This document shows positions 55,754-64,000 of a stretch of 64,000 nucleotides of DNA, in pieces. Below the pieces are notes generated by a model that worked only from the letters and a program-made list of their open reading frames with translations, made no database searches and was not told where the DNA came from. Made by a program: the position numbers and the translations under genes. Each line of letters starts with the position of its first letter. Within the stretch, counting starts at the first letter, position 1. The stretch lies in NCBI RefSeq assembly GCF_000346465.2, contig NC_034016.1, positions 21,072,442 to 21,136,441 of the forward strand. Reading direction: 5' to 3'. The stretch comes from Prunus persica (Eukaryota > Streptophyta > Magnoliopsida > Rosales > Rosaceae).

Positions 55754-58700
55754 ATGGTATCTCTCCTTTCCTTCCACACTTCCGCAACGCAGCCTCTCTT
55801 ATTGACCCCAAGCTCAACCCCATTTCTCCACACCCACCTCTCTCGCATCAAATCCCAGCCTTCACGACGAACCCGATTTCTCATTTCATCAATCTCCCAA
55901 AACTCAAACCAATTCACCAACCAAAACCCTCAAACCCCACCAAAGAAGCCTCCGAGAACCCAGTTCCCTGGTGGGTTCAAGCGTCCAGAGATCAAGGTTC
56001 CCAATATTGTGCTGCAGCTGGACCCTGATGATGTATTGGTCGGTGACGATGCTTTGGATTTGATCGACAAGGCGGTGTCGAAATGGGTTGGGATTCTGGT
56101 GCTGAATGGTCGTGAAGCAAGTGGTGGCAGACTCTATGAGGCCGCCTGTAAGTTGAAGTCGGTGGTCAGAGACCGCGCCTACTTGTTGATCTCCGAGCGT
56201 GTTGATATCGCCGCCGCAGCTAATGCTAGTGGGGTTCTTCTCTCTGATCAAGGTAAATCTTCATTCTTCAACTCATTTTACTACTTGGGTTGTGAAAATT
56301 TTGATATATATACACGTATTTGATTAATCAAGTGAATGAAGCTGCCTCGGTAGAAGCTACTATTGTGAGTGTGACTTAATCAAACAGCTGGAACAATCAG
56401 TTGCTGTATAGTATGCAACTTCTTATGTGGCAGCTTTCCTCTTTGTTTGTATTCATCTTTGATACTTTTAAGATTATAATTTGCTGACTCATTGTGTTTT
56501 TATATTCCCGCTTAGCTAATTTTAACCTTTATGAGCTATACAACCTAAGTGGATCATATTGAAACAAGAATAATCTGATTCATTTTAGTATTTTTTTTTT
56601 AGTTTCATTACATTTGTTATTGAAAATCCCATGACTAGGTCAGTGATGTGTTTATTTCTTATTACATAGGTCTTCCTACCATTGTTGCAAGAGGCACAAT
56701 GATGGCTTCCAAATCTGAATCAGTCATCCTTCCTTTGGTGGCCAGAAATGTTCAAGACATAGATGGTGCCATAAGTGCCTCCAGTTCTGAAGGAGCTGAT
56801 TTTCTTATATATGGTATTGGTGGACAGGAAGAAGTTCATGTGGCACTGAATCCACTATTTAAAAATGTGAAGATACCGATATTCGTCATGTTCCCTTCAT
56901 ATGATTCTTTATATTCGGAGGTGCCAACATTACTCAAATCTGGCGCTAGCGGGTTAGTTACATCTTTGAAAGATTTCAGGCTGCTTAATGATGAGGCTTT
57001 GAGCGAATTGTTTGACATCATCTACATGAAAAATGGTAAAACACAGGATGAAGTTGAAAGCTTCGATAATCTCACAGTTTTGAATGTGCTTAATGGTCTC
57101 AACGACGATAAAAATGTTGCTGGATTTCTTAAATTGGAGGATAGAGAAAAGCAGTTCATAGAAACAGAGAGATCAGTGTTGCTGAAAGCAATAAATGTCA
57201 TCCAGAAAGCTGCTCCACTGGTGATCATTTAATTAAATTTTTTGGTAGTTGAAGTTAATCTTGAGATAATCCTAGTTTCATTACTCGTTATTTGTATACT
57301 TTATGATGGATAGTGACGTATTGATTTTGGATGACAGATGGAGGAGGTTTCACTTCTCATTGATGCAGTTTCTCAAATTGATGAGCCATTTTTACTGGTT
57401 ATAGTGGTAATTGTGTGCTGAACTTCAACAAATTGTGGTTCCAGGGGTATACATTGGTATTAGCTCTATATTTCATGTAAATCCTTTTTCTTTTCTTGAT
57501 AGAGTTTAGAATTAAGGGGGCCTTTGATAATATTTATGCAAACCTTACATAAGAAATACTTTATAAAACTGTTCCATGATACCTAAATTTATAGGTCATT
57601 AATGTTTTCAAATAAAGACCCGACAAGCAGCTTGGTTCTATTCTATCTGCCTAGGACAATATGTTTGATGAAATGATTTGTTATTGCATCTTGTCCTTTG
57701 GAAACTGCAACCTATCCTTTTTGAGCCTTTGTTTAGATTTATGCTTCCAAACTTACTGTTTAGAAGGTGTGTGACTATCCTTTAATTGGTTATTTATCAT
57801 GTTTGAGGTGGAAGAATCATGATGAGAATTTTGTGTTATTTTTCCGAAATTGGCTTTATTTTATATCATGAGTTCTGTCGGAATGTTTCTGGTGATCTCC
57901 TATGACTTTACCTCTCCTTTTGTCAACAGGGTGAGTTTAACTCGGGTAAGTCAACTGTTATTAATGCACTTCTCGGAAGTAGATATCTTAAAGAGGGGGT
58001 TGTTCCTACGACTAATGAGATCACGTTCTTACGCTATTCTGAGATGGATTCTGGTGAGGAACAACGTTGTGAAAGGCATCCAGATGGTCAATATATATGC
58101 TACCTTCCTGCTCCAATTCTTAAAGAAGTGAGTGGATTTAATGCTGTGCTAATCAAACTATTTATTCAGTTCAACAATAGTGCAATCCCTTATTTATAGA
58201 TTCTGGTTACTCTGCACTTTATTGAAATGATTCTCATATGTATTATAAGTAGCCACACAGACACATGCTGGCTGATGCACAAGATAAAAATGTGTGTACT
58301 GCAGGCAGAACAAAATTAATTGTACATCTTGCTTCGTCTTTCATGTTCCTAGAACTAGATTAATGCTAGTTTATGATAAAAACTGCATTATCTGATGCAC
58401 ATGTTTTCTTTTAAATTGAAAGCAGATGCACGTTGTTGATACACCTGGAACTAATGTGATTCTCCAAAGGCAGCAACGCCTTACTGAGGAATTTGTGCCC
58501 CGTGCCGATTTGCTTCTTTTTGTTATCTCTGCTGACCGCCCATTAACTGAAAGTGAGGTATGATTCACTGGTTCATCATGGGCTACATGCATCTCATTCT
58601 TTTGTCCAGGCTTCTACCTTTTTTCAAATAAAATACTTATTTATCCAGAAAAGTAGGATGTAATTTAAGATGTACATCTTGAAAACTTTCATTCGTTGTT

Positions 58701-61222
58701 ATCTGAGTATGGAATCAATAACAAGGTTCATGAAATGATTCTATGTCAAACTCGAAGGTTGATCTGTTTGTATTAGTAGATACCTGTCCGAGGCGGCAAA
58801 TATCTGTATGCTTAGGAAGGCATTGTTGTAGATCTTAAAGTCTTTTAGCTGATTTTGGCATTGATTTATGACAACATGTGAGGAAGCCCTTAATATGCTA
58901 TGCTTGTGGAATAGTTGTACCTATTCCTCATTATCACTAAAGCTGATTTCAGTACCACTTGTTCTCCAGGTTGCTTTTCTTCGTTATACTCAGCAGTGGA
59001 AGAAGAAAGTTGTGTTTGTCCTGAACAAATCTGATATCTACCAGAATGCTCATGAGGTTCTGTTTTGCATTTACTCATATAAATTGTTGATATTACTTTT
59101 GGCAATCCTCTTTCAATAAAATCAGTTAATATGGTGCTTCCATCTATTTGAGCTTCTCCAGTGTTCTTCCTGTTATGTTTATCCAATGTCATTATTTGGT
59201 GCAGCTTGAGGAAGCTATGTCATTCATCAAGGAGAATACACAGAAATTGCTGAATACTGAAAATGTGACATTATTTCCTGTCTCTGCGAGATCTGCTCTT
59301 GAAGCAAAACTTTCAGCTTCTGCTTTGGGGAAAGATTATGCAAAACTATTAGGATCTGATTCACAGTGGAAAACCAGTAGCTTCTATGAACTTGAGAATT
59401 TCCTGTATAGTTTTTTAGATGGGTCAACAAGTACCGGAATGGAAAGAATGAAACTCAAACTGGAAACACCGATTGCAATTGCAGAAAAACTACTTTCTGC
59501 CTGTGAAACTCTTGTTACACAGGACTGCCGATATGCCAAGCAGGACTTGGCCTCGATAAATGATATAGTTGGGAGTATAAAGAACTATGCAGTGAAGATG
59601 GAAAATGAAAGCATTGCTTGGAGAAGAAGAATTCTGTCTGTGGTATGTTTTGCAGAAACTTATGCCCTTGTATAATCCAATGGCAAATTGATGGAATAGT
59701 TTCATAAACTTAGTTAACGAGTTGTGTCTGCACATGCAATTGCAGATTGATACCACAAAATCACGTGTGGTGGAGCTCATAGAAGCTACTCTGCAATTAT
59801 CAAATCTTGATCTTGTTGCTTATTATGTTTTCAAAGGGGAAAAATCTGCCTCTATTCCAGCAACCTCAAGGGTTCAAAATGACATTATGGGTCCTGCATT
59901 TTCCGATGTGCAAGTAAGTTGATAGCCATAACTTTGTTCCATTAACTTTTTCCCCTATTGCTTTGGCAAGCCTTGAAATTTAATTTTGGATCATGCAAGG
60001 ATTGTGCCTGTATGAATATGCCTAAGATAACAATTTGCATCTTTTCTGGATTTCATCATCGGAATCTAAAGATTTGGTTTTCTCTTCTTGTGTGTTCTTG
60101 CATTATCTTTGTCACCATGGTTGATTGTTTTCTGTGGACTTTGATTCTTTTTTAACCATTTAATGTCCATGTCTTGTTATATAGAAACTACTTGGAGAAT
60201 ATGCGATATGGTTGCAATCAGACAATGCTCGTGAAGGAAGGATGTATGCAGAAACGTTCGAAAAACGTTGGTCTTCATTTGTCTATCCACACAGGCAGGT
60301 GCATTTGGAGACGTCACTGGAAAAAGTAAATGAACTCAGCTTGAAAGTGATAGAGGGCTTCAGTACCAATGCTGCTTCCAAATTGTTTGAGCAAGAAATA
60401 CGTGAAGTGGTAAGTTCAGTATTATTCAGGATATGGATTAGGATTTGGTGTTCTTGATGAAGAACTAGTTATGATTAAAAAGTTTGGGATACTGATGTGG
60501 TGTTTTGAGGTTGAGATATGCTATTTATTTTACTTTTCCTTTAAAAAAAAAACAATGAAGAGATTGGATATGATTATGGCTTGTGACAAGGTGCTCCATA
60601 TATATTATTGTATAAAATATCTTATTAATTCAATCTGATTCGCTTCAATTCCAGTCTCTGGCGACTTTTGGTGGACTAGGAGCAGCTGGTTTATCAGCTT
60701 CACTTCTGACATCTGTACTGCCGACCACTTTAGAAGATCTTCTTGCTCTTGGTCTTTGCTCAGCTGGCGGGTAATGTGTCTTCTTGAACTCTTCCTGTTT
60801 GTCTTCAATTCTTTACTTGGTAATTCTCTTTTATTCTTGAGGCATGCCAAAGTTTTGCGTAAACATGGTGGAAATCCTCTGCTTTATGATTAAGAAACAC
60901 TCAAATCGTATGTTTTTATTTGTTTCTTCTCTGATTTAGGTTACTAGCGGTATCAAAATTTCCTGCTCGTCGGCAAGAGATGATAGATAAGGTGAAGAGG
61001 ACGGCAGATGTGTTGGCACGTGAAGTTGAAGAGGCCATGCAGAAAGATCTTTCAGAAGCTATTGGGAATATGGAAAGCTTCGTGAAAAATATTAGCCAGC
61101 CTTACCAAGATACAGCACAGCAGAGACTAGAGAAACTCCTAGAGCTTCAAGATGAAATATCCAATGTTGATAAACAACTTCAAACGCTACGAATTGAAAT
61201 CCAAAATCTACACGTGTCATGA
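55754..61222 (+). CDS. FZL: FZL, chloroplast dynamin-like (FZO-like) GTPase
   Basis: Eleven exons: 55754-56252, 56670-57220, 57338-57406, 57930-58127, 58426-58557, 58970-59056, 59205-59642, 59746-59913, 60185-60409, 60655-60770 and 60940-61222, joined to 921 residues (Arabidopsis FZL is about 912). Residues 1 to about 75 are a Ser/Thr/Pro-rich transit peptide. Residues about 90-330 look like a TenI/thiamine-phosphate-synthase barrel (LLISERVDIAAAANASGVLL, then GLPTIVARGT). The dynamin GTPase domain has the P-loop GEFNSGKST (374-382), DTPG (444-447) and NKSD (502-505). A hydrophobic paired membrane segment lies at about 790-828 (FGGLGAAGLSASLL), followed by a C-terminal coiled coil. Known: FZL sits in the envelope and thylakoids and shapes thylakoid grana and chloroplast form, probably by membrane fusion. 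Confidence 0.95.
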
Positions 61223-64000
61223 TCCCAGCTTGAGTTTAGCCTTCATTCCCTGCATTTCACCTTGTAATGGATGCATCGTTATATATTTACAATTTTTCCC
61301 CTTCTTTTTTTTTCTTTTTATATTTATTCTCCTCCCCCTTGTTGGGGTAAGTGTAATATATTGTAATGCATCAATAAGAAGAATTACTTGGAAGTTGAAA
61401 GGGAAAAGCATGTTCGAAAATTTCAAGCTCCGGTGACATGAGGTAGAACAGTAGTAACTGAAGGAAGAACAATTACCTTTGTTTTCTCTTTTTACAGTGA
61501 CTCAAATCGAAATTTGGTGTTAGGGGTGGGCTCATTGTCATGGCCAACTAGCCTTAACCCGCATTATAGTTTATAATTAAAACAAACAAGAATGATCAGA
61601 CCCAAAAAAAAAAAAAAAGACGAATTGATTCCTGCTCTGACAATTTCTTAATGTGGTGTGTTGATGGAGAATGGACCTTTTGAAACTTAATTTCCTCTTT
61701 CGTTGGTGGTTAATATCATTCAACTCTTGATGAAAAGAAAATTCCTAGCACTAACAAAATTCCTTATTAATGCCAATTAAGATCGAAGGACCACAATCAA
61801 ACATTTGGAAAGCCAATCTTGATGCTTTCAATGATCATATCTACGTACCGTCCATAAAGTGTTTTTATAGTTTATTTATGCCTGCAAAAATTAAGCACAA
61901 CGAGTAGGAGGCAGCCATTTTATTATCCTAGGGACATGTCACATGTCGTATGATTCAACTGCCAAGTGAAACAAACATGCATGTTTAAATTAATGGAAGA
62001 AAAAGTTGTCACTAACATGACATGGTCAAAAGTTGTCAAGGAGTGCGCTTTGTTAACATGTTTGTGCAAACCATGAATTTGATTCCACCATTTTTCTTGG
62101 GAAAGATCATAAAGTTGAAGTTGACAATCCATATATTAATTAGGGTTTTCAGAAGAAAAGGTGATCATAAATTAATTAAATTTAGCAAGAGCCAGCCTGC
62201 AAGATGAAACAAAGAGACCGTTTCATTGGTTTGCAAAGTTACTCTTTTTCTCTTTTCTTCTTCGTTGGCTAATGGAGATTCTAAAACAAAAGTATTTTGT
62301 TTAAAAAGCAAAGTCTATGGCTAGGGCTCGAATTGTACAAGAAGTAAATATTCTTGTCAGCCAGCCTTATGCTAACCAAAGGTGGAACCAGAAATTTTTC
62401 AACAAGTGGACTAGCTAAAGTGTTGGGTAAAATCCAATGAACGTTTTATTTTGTACTTAAAGTTTTTATAGCATTTATATAAATAAAAGTATATATTAAA
62501 TCATATAACACACTTACCATAGTTTCATTCACTCTGTGTCCAAAAAAAAAAAATGTAATTTTTATATTTATTATATCATTAGAGTTTGACTCTGTATATT
62601 TTACCAAGGATCACTCGTTTCTTCTCTGCATCAATTCCTTTAATATTCTCTCTTTTGGTTCAACAATGGATCACACTTTTACCTCACTGGTTAAAATTCC
62701 AAAGATGACGAAGATCTTTTAGACAAATCTTTTGGTCTTGTGAGGAATACACTAAATCTCTGTTTCACATGAAAAAAAGATATGAATAATTTTCTGTTGA
62801 AAGAATATCTCTGTTGTGGTTAATGGCTTTTATGGTGTAAGAAGCAAGTTCTCATAGTTGTGAAGGTCAAGTCTCTATCTTTCTGTCCTATTTTATTCCA
62901 TGAATGAGTTAAGAATAACCATTAGCTAATTAGGGGGAGGGGGAACATAAATAATTACTAATCATCTTCTCCTATTTAAGGCGATATGCGGAGAAAAACC
63001 ACGTAAATCAAATTATTCGTATTAGATTCGAGGATTAGCATTATTGAACATCAGAACATCCAATGTACTATCTGTTGATTTCTGAGCAGTTTGTTCATTT
63101 GTTTCCTCAAAAGACTATTACAAGTAACTACTAATTTAGCTCTCTTAAGGTGCATACAGGTACAAACTGACCCAAATAATAAATAAATTCATGGGAAATT
63201 AAGATGTTTGATTTTTGCAGTCAAGTTCAAGGCAATCATAGGCCCTGAGCATGATGAGGACTGGCAAGCAATTCTGATCATTGCTCCATAAAAAAGTTCT
63301 AAAACATATATATATTTCACATGCAAATTGTCAGGTGCAAGTAATTTCTGAATTACAGTAAATACTTATCCATAAACTTTTGGATTTTATCTTTAAAAAC
63401 AATGTGGTCACATATTCTTACAGTGCTCATGCTTCTGTATATTTCATCCAAACAGAGATAAAATTCATCCACTGATTAATTGAACCTATTGCAGCTGAAT
63501 TAATTGCAGGGTAACTCTTGTCTTAATGAAATTACCTGGGGGGTTTAAGATGGACAGCAAATAAAAGACCAAACACAAAAGATAAACAACATGATGGATT
63601 TTTCCAATATCAGGAAAGGTTCTGGGATTTTTCTAATGGGAACCAGTTTAGGGCAAGGCATCCATTTTACTGCTAGATGCCTTCAAGTCTTTTTCTGATG
63701 TGAAAATTATAGTAGCTGATAGTACTATAGTACGGTTCTCTTTGATTTTCGAACTGGTCTCAGTTCCTTGGAAATGCATGTTTAAGCCGCATACCTTTGA
63801 AAGAAAAGTGCAGAGAAGGGTTAGGGATCTTGCTCTGCTCCACTTCATGTCAGCTGGTGCAAGTGGGCAGGGCAACTATTTTTGCTATCAACTTTAAGAG
63901 AAGAATTCAATCCTTTCTTTAGCTAAAATTCTTATATGACTGAAAATGGTTTGGTTTTCTTTTCTTGTTCCTATATTTAAAACAATGCATGTTGGCTCAA
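61223..64000. other. Terminal intergenic region
   Basis: After the FZL 3' UTR the DNA is AT-rich with poly(A)/poly(T) runs and TA microsatellites. Frames at 63648-63875 (-) and 63700-63897 (+) are open over about 70 codons, but neither shows recognisable protein features or clear splice partners. One could be the end of a gene that continues past 64000, but this cannot be decided here. Confidence 0.45.

Noticed and set aside
1..64000. CRISPR arrays, operons, prophage or bacterial islands.
   Set aside because: All genes are intron-containing plant genes or single plant genes with eukaryotic promoters; no prokaryotic features are seen.

Overview
This 64 kb window is nuclear DNA of a flowering plant. 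The genes have many introns with GT-AG borders and T-rich acceptors, and the spaces between genes are AT-rich. Every recognisable protein is a land-plant type: plastid ribosome recycling factor, WPP-domain RanGAP, phytocyanins, CSP41a, FZL and a U-type cyclin. Gene content points to a eudicot. A rosid, perhaps Rosaceae such as Prunus, is my guess from the look of the genes and small transposons, not something the sequence proves.

I resolve eleven complete genes and one partial gene and give exon borders for each. All complete models keep reading frame across every splice junction. Left arm (1-23.4 kb): the 3' end of a chalcone-isomerase-fold fatty-acid-binding protein (FAP1-like, +), a TIME FOR COFFEE-family gene (TIC-LIKE, -), plastid ribosome recycling factor (-), two tandem phytocyanin genes (+) and a patatin-like acyl hydrolase of the pPLAIII/PLP9 class (+). 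Then comes an 8 kb stretch with no recognisable protein gene (23.4-31.4 kb). Right arm: an ARM-repeat/BTB protein of the ARIA/ABAP1 family (+), a U/P-type cyclin (-), RanGAP1 (+), CSP41a (-), two uncharacterised coiled-coil genes facing each other (48.5-52.9 kb), and the chloroplast dynamin-like GTPase FZL (+). The last 2.8 kb has no gene I can support.

The order FAP1, TIC-LIKE, RRF, PLP9 matches consecutive Arabidopsis loci At3g63170-At3g63200, and cyclin, RanGAP1, CSP41a resembles At3g63120-At3g63140. The window therefore appears to hold a conserved ancestral block, rearranged and interrupted by the phytocyanin pair, the gene-poor stretch and the ARM/BTB gene. Four products (FAP1, RRF, CSP41a, FZL) are plastid proteins, but nothing suggests shared regulation beyond TGGGCY (site II) motif clusters upstream of RRF, the ARM/BTB gene and RanGAP1.

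Mobile and repeat content is modest: a 148 bp Mutator-like MITE with a perfect 9 bp target duplication, a 1.16 kb element with PIF/Harbinger-like features, a SINE-like element with A box, B box and A-rich tail plus weaker candidates, a 0.5 kb tandem duplication behind the second phytocyanin, and several microsatellites. I found no clearly new biological system. The best leads are stepwise loss of copper ligands in the phytocyanin pair, the two unknown coiled-coil genes, and a TenI/thiamine-phosphate-synthase-like region in front of the FZL GTPase domain.
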